From: Apostichopus japonicus
Taxonomy: Eukaryota > Echinodermata > Holothuroidea > Aspidochirotida > Stichopodidae
Reading direction: 5' to 3'
NCBI RefSeq assembly: GCF_037975245.1
Contig: NC_092566.1
Coordinates: forward strand, 18,447,001 to 18,511,000
Length of the DNA: 64,000 bases
Shown here: positions 48,579 to 61,500 of the stretch, one piece after another
How the letters are laid out: every line of letters begins with the position of its first letter
Position numbering within the stretch: the first letter of the stretch is position 1
Made by a program: the position numbers and the translations under genes
Notes under the pieces: generated by a model
Databases searched by the model: none
Told to the model about the DNA's origin: nothing
Seen by the model: only the letters and a program-made list of their open reading frames with translations

Positions 48579-48812
48579 TTAGCGTTTTCTAAATGCTAAT
48601 TTAGATGGTTTAGATTTTATAGTAGCAGTAAGAGAATTCCATGTCCTTATAGCACGATTCTTTAAACCTAACGTACCAAATGTTGTAATAGATAAGTTGT
48701 GGTGTGCTTGACCGGCAATTCTAGTGCAGTGACTATGTATACGGCGCTGTTAATAGTAAAGAAGTCATGAAAGGCTGCAGGAAGAAAGCCATTCCAAGCC
48801 TTATAAGAGAAT
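48579..48812 (-). mobile_element. Non-LTR retrotransposon (LINE) ORF2 tail remnant
   Basis: The minus-strand frame from 48746 to a TAA at 48579-48581 reads RRIHSHCTRIAGQAHHNL, then TTFGTLGLKNRAIRTWNSL, then KPSKLAFRKR and stop. This is the HS-TR ... WNSLP ... FK layout found at the C terminus of many LINE reverse-transcriptase proteins. The preceding LPAAFHDFF piece lies in another frame, so the copy is frameshifted and dead. AT-rich sequence to about 48,380 may be its 3' end. Confidence 0.7.
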
Positions 48813-49789
48813 GTGGCTACATTCAGCCTAATAATATCGCTAAATTTTCCGTTTGAAAACAGATTGAATTTCGTGCCGAACGCCTATGTTTTACATCATG
48901 TGGTTGGGCAATTGTTGAACAGCGCCGACGGCAACGACGAAAACGACGTAGGTTTAAACAACCGTAATACATCAACGTGCGTTTGAGCAACAGCATGGTA
49001 AAAGAGCAGCAACAACTTAAGTTACACAACAACAAACATAGTTTAGACAACGAAGTAAGTTTTCCCTTTTCGCGTTCCATAAACCAAAATCAAAATCCAA
49101 TTATACAACTCAGAAATATTCAAATTCTTTAATTACTAACTGGGCTTAGTTACAAAACCAACTCAGCTGTACGGTATATGACGTCACCACCTCGTCCTAA
49201 AAAGGACCGGGTAGGAGAGGGTATAGAGCACGACTTCTCTCGGAAATCATCAATTCCTTTATACGTTATTTACACCATGATTAACGTTTTTTGTTTTGTA
49301 TATACATATACATTCATGTAAGCTTACACAGGTATGCAACATACATAGATATGTATACATAAACACTTATATATAAAATTACATACATGCGTACACGCAT
49401 ACACACATAATGAATACATACAACTTCGTGTCATTTGTACAAAACGCCGATCGATAAGCTGAGAAGAAAAGCTTTTAATTTAGTCCGCCGTGAAAGTAGA
49501 AAGCGGATCGAATATGTTACTTTCCTAACAAAGGATTATAAGCTGTTTGTGTTGGTCTTACCATGACTCTGAGGAAGAAGGGTCTTACATGCGTGACTAT
49601 CAACATTTTCGCGCCTTGCTTAGAAGGTAAATGGCGGATTACCATTTGGTCACATCTATAGCTATTGTTATCAAGTTCGCGTTACTTGAGTGTCCAAAAA
49701 GACCCATTCATTGTTGTTAGCGTCCTAACACATCAGCTTTCTGTAATATGACAAAAAAAAAAAACCTTAATGAGCTCTAACGCCCTCTA
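48813..49789. other. Intergenic upstream of H2A.Z
   Basis: No gene. Contains (CATA)-rich sequence at 49,300-49,410 and otherwise unremarkable sequence. An 85-codon minus-strand ORF (48823-49080) has no recognisable domain. Confidence 0.4.
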
Positions 49790-49931
49790 TTTGGACAGTA
49801 TGCAATGTGATTGGCTGAAATTGTCATGTGATCTGATGTACCGAAGAAATACACACAATGATCGTTAGCGTTACTTCACTGTTACGCGCCTTCTCTAGCA
49901 ACGTTAACAAGTGCTCATAGATCCTATCAAA
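49790..49931 (+). promoter_or_regulatory. Candidate H2A.Z promoter and 5' leader
   Basis: An inverted CCAAT box (GATTGGCTG, about 49809-49817) lies roughly 120 bp before the ATG, as is usual for histone-variant promoters. No TATA box was seen. The start site is inferred. Confidence 0.4.
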
Positions 49932-52900
49932 ATGGTGAGTAAAATAATCCTAAAAAATATTCCTCAGTAAGCGCCATCCTGTTCTGTAAATGTGCCATCA
50001 TATGTAATTAAATTCTCAATGAATGATTTGTTTCACGTTGAACGTTATTTAACCACAGGTTTATTATATTTTATACCTTTAGGCCGGAGGTAAAGCAGGA
50101 AAAGATTCTGGAAAGGCGAAAGCAAAGGCTGTGTCTAGGTCGACCCGAGCTGGACTCCAGGTAAGTTTCACAGACGATTGCAAAGGCGTAGAGTTAATAA
50201 AGTTGTTAATTCTGACATGTTCGTAGTCATTTACGTTGTCAATGTGTCCATTTTTCGATCAAAATAGTAGTCTGTCGTAATTATCTTATCCCCAGTTTCC
50301 AGTGGGTCGTATTCATAGGCATCTGAAAACCCGTACTACCAGTCATGGAAGAGTCGGTGCTACTGCTGCTGTATATTCCGCTGCGATACTCGAATATTTA
50401 ACTGCTGAGGTAAGAATGAATGTGTTGAAAATTTTATCCTTTACCTTTTCGTCAATTTTGATGTTAATTTGATCAAAGGAAGCCGTCATAATATGCTTTG
50501 TGTATACGCGGGTTTGAATGTCCCGCCATAATTGCTAGTATAGGCTTAGTGCGTGAGTAGTCTAACTCAGTGTAGACTAGAGATTATAGTTGATGTTGTC
50601 AACAAGAGCCTATGCTACTACTAGTACTACACTAAGCATAAGCCTAGCGTTACATGTTATTGCTTTGTTTGGCTATGGCTACTCACCAAGGTTTGTTTCA
50701 TTCTCCTTGGTCATGATCTGAATTTACATGATTCTACCAAGTCCAGGCCTGCTGCCTGCATGATGGCATTTAATGTGGTGTTTGCTTTGCAACTTTGCAA
50801 GTAACATAGTTGAGGCTGAATTCACCTTGCCTAACACTGCTATACCTGTAACCTATAACTTTGTCGGTAAGGCTGAATGAATACTGCATTAAGGCCTGCT
50901 TTTCCCCACAGTTGAGTTGAAACAGTTCATTATTAGTCAAGTTATACTTTTATGAAAGCTGAAGATGAACCTCCACAAGTAGCTAGTTTTATATGATGGT
51001 ATATACAGTTATTTAGGGATGTTAAGAGCACAATTGTTTACAGAAAACCATTAATGACAGTCAGATATTACTTTGTAGTTTACTATTATCCCCCAACTTT
51101 GTTATTCATTCAAAAATTTGATCAGACTTCACATCAGAAGATTTGTACTTGCTGAAAAAATGAAATTTCCCTACCTTCATCAGAAGATTTTTACTTGCTA
51201 AGTGAATGAAATTTCTCCACTCTTGCAAAAGTGTTCAAATTTGCTTTTGTTATGATCATTAATTGTTAAAACATTTTGCAACAGTGCTAAAACATGCAGA
51301 ATTTGTTTTTCCTTTGCTTGTATCAATGCTAGGCTGGTTGATTTTTGTGAAAGCACTGTGGTTTAAAACTCACTTAACTGACATTTAATCCTGTGTAATC
51401 TGTGTGATTGCTTACAATAGTAACAGACTAACTTAGATTTTGAATGCCTCAAAGTTTGGCATTGTCTAACTTAGAAGTTTGGCTTTGTCTAAGAACAGCT
51501 GTAGGGCATGATAGTGGATATTTGACATCTTATCTTGCATTGAAGACAAGACAAAGAAAATTTTTAGCGGTACTATGCCTTAAACATATTGATAGTGGTG
51601 AGCCATACATGTTAATATACATGAACTTGTTCACACCAAAATGAAGAGGATTATCTATCGACTAATGTATCAATATAAAGTTTAAAGATAAAGGAATCAG
51701 GTATCATATTGACAAAGCATTAAGTAACCATTTAATTCACTGGTACAGATTTTACAGTATAGAATATTTATTCCAGTTCTAATGCAAATCCCTTTAAGAT
51801 TTCTTATCATAGACTGGGAGCCTACAAGAGATTGTTTAACTGCACAGAGGAAAATATTTTGACAACATTTAGCCATCTGGTATAAATCACAAAACCAATT
51901 GCCATGGCGGGTCCAGTTGATATAACCTTTTGACCAATTGATCCAATTTTCCCCCCCATTTGAGATAACCTATTTACCCCTTGAGGATTGATAATGGCCA
52001 CTTGAGTGTGCTTAAAGCAATACTACATATAAACTTTTCTTGAACTTTCCTGGACAAGTGTATGTTCTGTTACAGACAGATAAAGCCCCTTCGCAAAAAC
52101 TGAACTTAACTTGACCAGACTATGTTCACCAATAAAATCATACCATTGGAGAATTGACAGAAAAAATTTCTTTTAAAAGGTTCTCAAACTTTGACACCTT
52201 TACCAATTAAATCATAGGGCATCTCTCTTCAAGTATGACATGGATTCAATTGTGTTGATGAGATATCGTGTTTACAAACTGGTTTTGACTATTCTCCCTT
52301 CAACCTCACCAACTCATGAATATTAATGAGTTGTTGCAAAGAGCATAAACTTTGTGCGTAGTTACATCACCATACCCCGTATGAACTAAATCGGCCATGC
52401 TGTTGAAGAGATTTTGTTTTTTAAAGATGTAGCAATGTTAATTTAAGGTTTCATTTGACTTTATAACATATCTTTGTTCCAGGTTCTTGAGTTGGCGGGC
52501 AATGCTAGTAAGGATCTGAAAGTGAAGCGTATTACACCCAGGCATCTGCAACTAGCCATCAGGGGTGATGAAGAGTTGGACTCTTTAATTAAGGCAACAA
52601 TTGCTGGTGGTGGTGAGTATTTATCCCTTTCAGTGGTGGTTTTAACAACTTGGTATAGTCCATGCTGTCATTAACTGTAGAACTTTCATGCTCAGAGGAA
52701 GTGGATACTGGTCATTTGTGCGAGTACTGGAAGGTCTTATAACATGTAAAGCCCAATCTTTTCTATGCAAGAGATTGGGTAGCTGTTGTTAGCTGCACGC
52801 ACTCAACAGTGGATGTATGAACATATCCACATAGGTTACTACAGTGTATTGCATTATGCATACCTGTACTTAATCCCTGGTTGAGGATTGAGCAATGCAG

Positions 52901-53701
52901 TATATTCTAGCTGTACTCTTAAGGTAAGTGCAGCTGTTGTGGGAATATCAAGTATCGAAAGGTCACAAGTTTCTCATGGGGTCAACATATTTTGAATGTA
53001 ATGCTCATGCTGTACTGAATGTGTTCATGGGACTGCAGCAAAGTTACAAACGCAGGATTCCGCGTCCAGGATGCAAAGTTTTAGTCAGGGGCGCAATATC
53101 TTCCAATGGCTTGTGTCCGGCTGATGCAAACTTAATTGTTATTACAGAACATACCCCAAGTACACACACTCACAATTAGGCCTATGCAAAACAAGATTTG
53201 GTTTTGAATGAACATCCTGCTTTCTCCTTTCAAAAAATCCACAACTTCTTCAGAAAATAACCAAAATTTCTCACAATCTTAGGATGATTGATTTTTTTTG
53301 AAAAAAAAATCATAACAATCAACCACAAGGTACAGGGTTAACAACATTTCCATCTCAATATTTTCATGCTAAAATTAGTCAATGATGCTTGTCCAAATTT
53401 CCAGTGATTTTATAGGCTAATACTCCCTTATCCATTGTCTGCAGACATTCTTGCATCTGTAGTGCTCAATGAAACCAAAGTATGCAACTTCTTGTAACGC
53501 TACTTTCCCATTTAGAGATAGCGAAGTTTGTGGTATAGGCTATCATATGTGTGAACTCAAATTTCAAATTTAAAAGTCGTTCAAATTGAACGTTTCATTT
53601 TCATTAACCATTTATTGCATTTGTTTGTTTTATCCACAGGTGTCATTCCTCATATCCACAAGTCACTCATCGGCAAGAAAGGATCTCAGAAGGCTACATA
53701 A
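49932..53701 (+). CDS. H2AZ: Histone H2A.Z
   Basis: Five coding exons (49932-49934, 50083-50160, 50296-50409, 52483-52612, 53640-53701) give 128 residues including Met. The protein is almost identical to vertebrate H2[22 protein letters not shown], then the [11 protein letters not shown] core, [20 protein letters not shown], the H2A.Z-specific acidic patch and docking domain ([20 protein letters not shown]), and an [12 protein letters not shown] tail. Differences sit in the tails and in KTRTTSHG. The first exon contributes only the ATG. H2A.Z replaces H2A in nucleosomes at promoters and is expressed outside S phase from spliced, polyadenylated mRNA. That fits the introns and the downstream AATAAA here, and the absence of any replication-type histone stem-loop in what I read. 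Confidence 0.98.
50410..52482 (+). other. H2A.Z intron 3
   Basis: Non-coding. A GCCTA/TAGGC cluster lies at 50,540-50,650 with the 17-mer GCTACTACTAGTACTAC at 50614-50630. A 24-bp inverted repeat (CAACTCAT...ATGAGTTG) lies at 52310-52333. No gene seen. Confidence 0.6.
52613..53639 (+). other. H2A.Z intron 4
   Basis: Non-coding, with no recognisable element. Confidence 0.6.
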
Positions 53702-54210
53702 TCCAGTTTTTTTGCCCTGCAAATATCAAGCACTGTTTCTTTTTTTACTTTTCTTCAAAATTAGTAATTATTGTAATTGGCTGTGAATGTAGCTTTAGTG
53801 TTGTTTTCCTCTCCTTTTTGTCACTTTTTGGATCAGAAGAACTGTAGAAATGATGTCAGCCTTAAGGGAGCATCTTGGAATGGAAAAATGGGTTTCTTCA
53901 TTAGTGTTTAAAAGACTTGTGTAGATCACCATTATTGACAAACCAAGTGCAAAACCCATTTCACATATAGTGTGATGTGTCCCACCACCCAAGATTGCAG
54001 GATATTTCCCTCCTCACACAGTTTGTTTCACCGTTTAAGTTAGAATGACTGGTAGGTAACCTCTAACATTTTGCCACAGCACTACCAACCTTAAGGTCTG
54101 TCTCATCAAAATCTGTACATACATACTTTTACAATTCATTTTAAAACTTTTTCACTTGGACGTTTGTTTTGATGTGTCAGCAGATGAATAAAGTGGAACA
54201 TATGTAAAAC
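53702..54210 (+). terminator. H2A.Z 3' UTR and poly(A) signal
   Basis: AATAAA at 54187-54192, about 490 nt past the stop, followed by a GT/T-rich stretch. Confidence 0.6.
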
Positions 54211-55533
54211 ATTATTCATGTCTTCATATGGTTATTTTGGTTTGATAGTGCATGATGACGTAGAATTTATCTTAATACTGTTACAATATAATGTGAAATG
54301 GAGGTGGACCAGCAAAGGAAAAGAAAAGCAACATGGTGCTATCATTCACCTTTCATGATAAGAAATGGTAAATATTCTCAAAACAGTAAATTCATATTCC
54401 AATTGTTGCAAGGCAATGTATGTTCAAGTTATGTCAGTGCTGTCAACAGTACTTGCTACTGGCATTGTTTCAGTAACAATACTTTTATAGGCACAAATAA
54501 AATAGCAAAGATTCAAAATATTTAAGGATAAAAGGATAAAAGTACAGAAGCAAATGACAAACTACAAGTGAGATTCTTAAAAAGCATCGTATAATATAGT
54601 TATTCAGAACGTCAATACAGGAATGATCAGCTGACTCAAGGTCATGATGTGTTATGAAAGAAGTAAAAAAATTGCAAAATTAACAAGAATGCATATAAAG
54701 TGTCATTCATTTATGTCAAGAATTGTTGGGTAGCATAGAGTTTTGCTGACTTCTTTCCTGAGGTGTTACTGTGCCCTACCCTTTGAAACTTTTCTGGTTA
54801 TGTGTAAACAAGCAATATTAATGAACTTTAGTAAATCCTGTTAGTATACCACATATATGTTAAAATCATTTTGTTCCTTGCATAAAATGTGGGTATCTCA
54901 TGTTTCTAATATGGAGAATCATTTGGTACTTATATAGGCTTAGCAAAAAAAAAATGAATAATGACCAATATGTTAACTGTATAAGGGATGTGTTTGGTGA
55001 ATAAAACACCAGCTTTGGGCCAAAACTGCATTGATGTTAGATCTACTGAAAGATTTCTGTTTTACATCAGTAACTCAAAATATATGCAGAGGGTAATATC
55101 ACTTTCTGATCTGACTAATTTGGGGTATTTTGTTAAAAACCAAACTTAATTTGATACAAACAATTAGCTGATGTTGGTTGTCATGGACAGAAATTTGGTT
55201 GTCATGGACGACCATTAAACATTTGCCCTGACAATGGTTACAAACATCATTCATACTTTCATGATAGTACTTAACAAAGATTCGAACATTATTTACACAT
55301 CTCCACATTATAGACTGCTGCCAGGTTTCTTGCAGTGAAATTCTATTTCAGTTTTCTCTTGAATTTATATAGATATATGAAAGAAGTATCTCGGCTCATC
55401 TTCAGTGTTATTGCAGGTATAAATAAGGTAAAAACAATGTTCTTATTACAAAATAGCACTTTTATATTTCTAAAATAATCTTAATAACTCTTATCCAAAT
55501 ATTCTTAATCTTATCCAATAATCTTAATAATTC
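54211..55533. other. Intergenic between convergent H2A.Z and lipase genes
   Basis: AT-rich. No gene or repeat of note. It probably includes the 3' UTR of the lipase, for which I saw no canonical AATAAA close to the stop. Confidence 0.4.
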
Positions 55534-58500
55534 TTATCCAAAATTCTTAAAGAGCTTCACCACATCATCATATATTTCAACTGCAGCATCCAAGCCAAGA
55601 ATAAAGTCTAAATGACCATAAGATGGTATAAACTTATCATAAACTAAATTGTCACCAAGCTGCTTACGAATCCAGTTAACATCTTTGACATCGGCTAATT
55701 TGTCTTGTCCACCAGAAAAAAATGCGACTGGCATGTCAATGTTCTTAGGGTGGTACATTGGTGGGATAAGCTGCAAAAAAGGGTATATGGAAGAAAATTT
55801 CAGCATATCTGAATGTCCATATGGAAAGCAAGCCTGTGGTGGCCATTTGTGTCCTATGGTGATTCATGTGGTACAAACTCATGGGTTCAAACATTGCAAA
55901 TCATTACTAAGGCCTTCATGGACAAATTTAATATTACATGATAAGGGTACCAAATATTAATAGGTTAATAATTACCTGAATTGATCAGGATGTATCCTTC
56001 TTTACTATTTTATTAGTATCGGGGTGGAAGTACAAAACTTTAATATTTAAAATTAAACTTAGTACATAAAATTTCTGTATTTTTAGCTAGTCCGGACAAA
56101 TGGTACACTTTACAAGAAAAGTTTAGTTGGGTACCATGACCACCCAAAGTTCCAATCAACCCCTCTGAACTATATACTGTTCATATCTCTTTTAAATTTC
56201 TAACCAGGTTCAAATTTCCACACAACTGTTCTGAAGTGTGTCTGTTCATATCTATCTGAATTCGCCTTTTTATCAGCTTCACACAAGTACCTAGTTCTAA
56301 TTCCCACACCTCTTAGTGCATCTTGTTCTCATAAGTCTTCTTGTTAAGGGGTATACTACTCACTTGCCCATATCTCTTGAGGTTCTCCTCGGCACCGTAG
56401 TTGTACATCTGGAAGTGATCTGAGAGCACCATCTGCAATAAATCATAAAAACTTCTTACTCAATAATGAATGAAACAGCACAAAGTAATGAACCTCAAGT
56501 TAACTTCTATCTTCTCAGGCAGCATCTTTCAAATAAAGAAGGCTTCTGAACTTGTATACTTGTTTGTATTAGCAGCTTGAGGCACAATTACATACTCTCT
56601 CTGTTATAATCTCTGAGAGATGTACTAGATATAAACCCAACTCATAGAATAATACCTTGACTTTTAGAAAGTTTGTAAAGATAGTTAAAATCACCATAAA
56701 ATTATAAATACTAAAGAACAATTTTATGGTGCTTTGATTTAAACTATCTTTACAAACTTTCTAAAAGATTGTGTAGTTGAGCAATACTTGATAGGTTGGG
56801 CAAAATATCTACTCAAAAACAGTTTAAAGGGAATATTAATGAAAAAAGTTCCACAACATTTACAGACAGAATGACTTTTACAAACCTGACAATAATGTTC
56901 AACATCAAAGATTGATGTCCCAGCAGGATTATTTCCAATGTAAACTGGTACTCTAGTCCTGTTAATATTTGATGAAGAAAACCCTCCAAAAACCTCTAAA
57001 AAGAAGACACATATACCAGCAGTATGAGGATCACCACACACAGTCTCTGCTGCAAGAGTATTCAAGATGAAGGTCTTCTCCAGGAACTCATACTGGTGTA
57101 GAGCTGACAAAACATCCTTGAAAATGTAACAAGAAGCACAACATATTACTGGTCAGGATATATTCTGCAAATGCTTACAACTACCAAGCAAGTTTGGGTC
57201 AACTTGCTGAAGATAGCCGTTCAGGATATGGTACGGAAGAATATTTGTTGCAATACTTTTATTTCATTTCATTTATTGGTATGTTACTCAATGAACATAC
57301 AGAAGGCAAACTAATATTAATTGACATGTTATCCACACAGACACTATGTATTCATCAGGGGTGCAGTGCTAAGTCATAAGTTGTATGACTTTGTGTGTTG
57401 ACTAACATACCATACTAGGTCACAGTCAATTAGCAATGCATCCTTTTCAGTGTTCTTCAGTGTGGGGCTTGCTTTATACTAAACAATGTTAAATAACAGG
57501 GGTTTACTAGCCAAGGAAAATGGAAAAAAAAAATTGGTGGATATAAACTTGCTCTTACCTTAGTAAAGCAACAAAAAGAGCTTGTAGAAATACTACGGAA
57601 GACTCCGTAGATATTTGCCACCTTGGCCACTGGTGCCAGAGCGACAAATAATTTAATCTTGTCAGATATGGTATTGTTGTTCTGTGAGAGCTCTGCAAAT
57701 GCCTGAGTGGTTCCTTGAGAATGTCCGACATAGTAGACTTGTTCCTGATTGGTCACCTTCAGGGTGTAATCAATTAACGCTGGTAGATCATATTTTCCCA
57801 TCTCATCCCAACTAAATGTATGGAAGAGATAAATGTTACAATTTCAATGAAGGTTATTTGATATACCTTAAAGTTTGACACTAATTTCAGTTTAACAAAG
57901 GGTAGACCAGAGTACGTTGCTTTCTTCCCCCCCCCCCCACCCCCTTTCAAACCAGAATGCCAGCAGGCTAAGATTCCTTGCATTATAAGTTTATACTGTA
58001 TATGGAGCCACCTGATTGATAGAGCAACTGAGGTAAATGTGTCCTGAAGAACAGTACCAGAACATTATACCAGATAACTTGATCATTGCAAAGGCATTAC
58101 CCTTCTGAAAGTTGATGACAGATAACAGTAACCCACTCAGCCACTTAAAAGGGGAAAGGTCAAATCCTGACATAGAAAGACCATTGATCAGGAATGGTTG
58201 AGACTTCAAATGACAGTCCAGCAGCATCATATTTGGGCAGAAGTTTGGACAATATGTCACTAAATGTCCTTGTGGAATACCAAGCATATGATAGGAATAC
58301 CAAGCAATGATAGGAATACCAAGCAATGATAGGTGCAATTGTATTGTCTTACAGTAAAGTCTTCTGTCAGATTACTTCATGAGTTCTTTAATATTAAAAA
58401 TTCAGAGCTGTTTCAGATATTGTGCATAGCCATATATACCAGCTACCACAGTTTTCTATCTGGAAATATCATATTTACATCTAATTCAAGTTTTCACACC

Positions 58501-61500
58501 TGGTGACCTTAAATGAACTTTGACCTACATCAAATTGCGTGCAAACTATACAATACACCAGGCTAACATACCATGCATAAATGAGCTCCTGTCATGTTCT
58601 GGAGATATAGCAATTTTGATGTACTCACATTTTGCCGTCTGCTGACCCCAAATGACCTTTGACCTCCACCACAAACAATAGGGATTGCTGAACTAATTTC
58701 AGGAAATCAATATGCCAAATACAAGAACTGCATAGGCGACCTTCCTTGGGGTATCATGTTAACAAGATTTTTTGACCGCAAATGTCCTTCCACATTCATG
58801 AAAACCACTACAGATCATCTACTCACCAACGGCAAGCTACACACCAGTTTCAACTTCCTGCGACTTCCACTTCCTGAGATATTGTGTGAACAACTTTATA
58901 GACTTTGACTGACCTTAAATGACCTTTGACCAATACCAACAACAATCCCAAACCAGTTCTACCTAAGGGGAATCTCCAATAATGAAATGTAACCCAGTTG
59001 TCCTTTGGAAGTTAGAGCGTTTACGAGCAAGTGTCAAGAACACACACATACACACCCCATCACCATCACATAGATTCCTCTGCACAAACATGAACAATGT
59101 TGAACAACATACTGACATAACAGAAAACAGTGTGTTTGTGCAAAAAATGTGTGAGCTGAATGATCCAAAGTTAATTAACTATTGGAAATGGGATCTAGAA
59201 TTTGAATATTCTTTATGAAGACCTTCAAGAAACTGTGAATGTCAGCAAGGTTCACACTGTTCAGTAATTATGATTAAAACAGCATTTCTCAAACAATTAT
59301 TGGGTAAAAATGTCTAGGAACAGTTATTTTTGAATAGATATTCCAATAAAAATGTGAAAATGTTTTGAAGAGGTATAAATCTTGTTAATGACCATTTTAA
59401 TACTTGACATGCAGAAGCCTCCTACCAGTTCAAGGCCGGTAAGACAAAGCCATGTGTTTGGTGGCTTTGTCACGAGTAAATTTAAAATGACTAACTAATC
59501 CAAACAGTTCTAGCTGTAATATAAACACTCTTATCAGTAGCACCATGCCAGTAATCTTCTCTTTATGGGACAGTTGTCAATAACCAGAATATAATCCACC
59601 ATAAATAACAAACATCACCATAAAACTAACAAAACTATGCTGAGCTGTAGTACACTTGGTACAGTAGTCCTCAGAGCTTGGCACTGGTTGCAGTGCTACC
59701 ACTCAAGTGCATATTACAAGTTTCTGTTGGACAGTCAGAATTTAAGCAGACAACCCCAAACACCCCACCCCCTTCCCCCCATGCACCCTGGTTGCTTGTT
59801 GTGTATAGGCACTAGAACATTAACACTTGAATGCTTGTGAAGCAACTATATTGCATTGATCAGCAGTAGCTGCAGAATAACACAAATATATAGAATATTA
59901 TACTTGATGAAAACTAATACACTTTCTTAGCATATTTAATATTTTACCAAATGCAATAAATTCTAATGAATGCAAAGAACAAATTAGCATTAACCACAAT
60001 CTGTTGAACTTACATCAGAGGTGTTGAAGGGTAGTTTTGACTAGGTAGTGGTACATGAGGATAATCACAGAATTATGTTCTTAATGTATATAAATTGAAT
60101 GCAAATTGATTAGTGCTCAAAGAAACTAAACAATATTTGAATCGACATTTTAGTGTTAACTGACATTTCAGTATCCTTACTAACCAAGCACAGACCAGAT
60201 AGCACAGGAAAGTATGGCAATGTTACCGTAGTGCTGATAATAATCCACACCACAGTGAACTAAAAGAAATAAATCAACAAACAAATTGTTCATATTTTGA
60301 GAAAAGCAGGTAAGTGAAGTTGAATAACGTAACCTATATTGTTAATGACTTCCAAAAAGTCCCATTGTAAATGGATTGGTTGAAAGACTTAACAATAATA
60401 TGTCTGGTGCACATACCTCCAATACCAAAACTGCTTCTGATAAGGCTTGAGTGTCTCGTGATGTCTACTGTATGTATTTCCTCTAGAATTTCCCAGCCAG
60501 ACATCAAAACCAGCATCTGCTAGAATGAAAGCAAGGCTCTGGTTTGCTAGATTAGAGACCCAGTTGGATGAACAAGCAAATAAGCCATGCTGCAAAATAA
60601 CCACAGGTCTGGCATGATCTCCTGACAAAAGGAAACAAAAACATGTATTCATAACAATAAATCCAAATGTAAGAAATTATCCTGCCTGGAAAACATTACA
60701 TGTAGGCTACAACCATGTCACAGCCACAATTGAGCAATGGTGTATGAAGTGTGGCACCCACCCTTATAGTTTGAAGTTAATTAACACAACTACCCCCCCC
60801 CCCCATTCCACACTCCTACTTACTGAACAAACAGTGAACTCTACATTCAGATGGTGAATTCAATAATCTTACCCCTTTGTTTTCTTCCGTTAGGTATTCG
60901 CTGCACCCCTAAAATAAACCCATCCTCCGTATGTATGTTGTACTCCTCCACAGGATAACCTTGTTGTTGTATAAGCTGACTCTGTAACAGACAAAAAGAG
61001 GACAGATTTACGGATAATTTCGGGTGTTACTAAAACGAATGACAATTGCGTTACACATAACGAATGACAATATGTTGTACACACTAAAAAAATGCGTTTG
61101 ACTAAAACGAATGACAGTAATGAGAGCACAGACATTTGCTTCAACCGGATATCACAGTTCAGACTTCGTGGGTATATAGATCTATTAAAGTACAGACAAG
61201 ATACAAACGCACCTTATAGTAAGCGAAATTGTAAGTCTGATTTTAAGAAGTAAATTTAACGTCATTTTCCCAATATTAATTGTTAGAAACTAACAATACT
61301 ATAATCTTGAAACGGCTTCAGTTATCTTTCTCTATAAATCTACAGAGGTAAAAAGCACAGCACTCAAGCGCATTCTCACACAAAAACTTTCCCTGTGGTT
61401 TCTATCCGTAAATTACACCAAAACCCTGCAACCACGTTATATGCGATTTTCCTCAAATCATTTTTGCGCAGAAAACCAATAACCGCATTTACTCCACTCC

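Larger units (their letters stand above)
57812..60416 (-). other. Lipase intron 3
   Basis: Non-coding. It holds a C run near 57930-57940, a small tandem repeat (58273-58333) and the half-site repeat array (58490-58985). Short ORFs here are chance. Confidence 0.6.
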
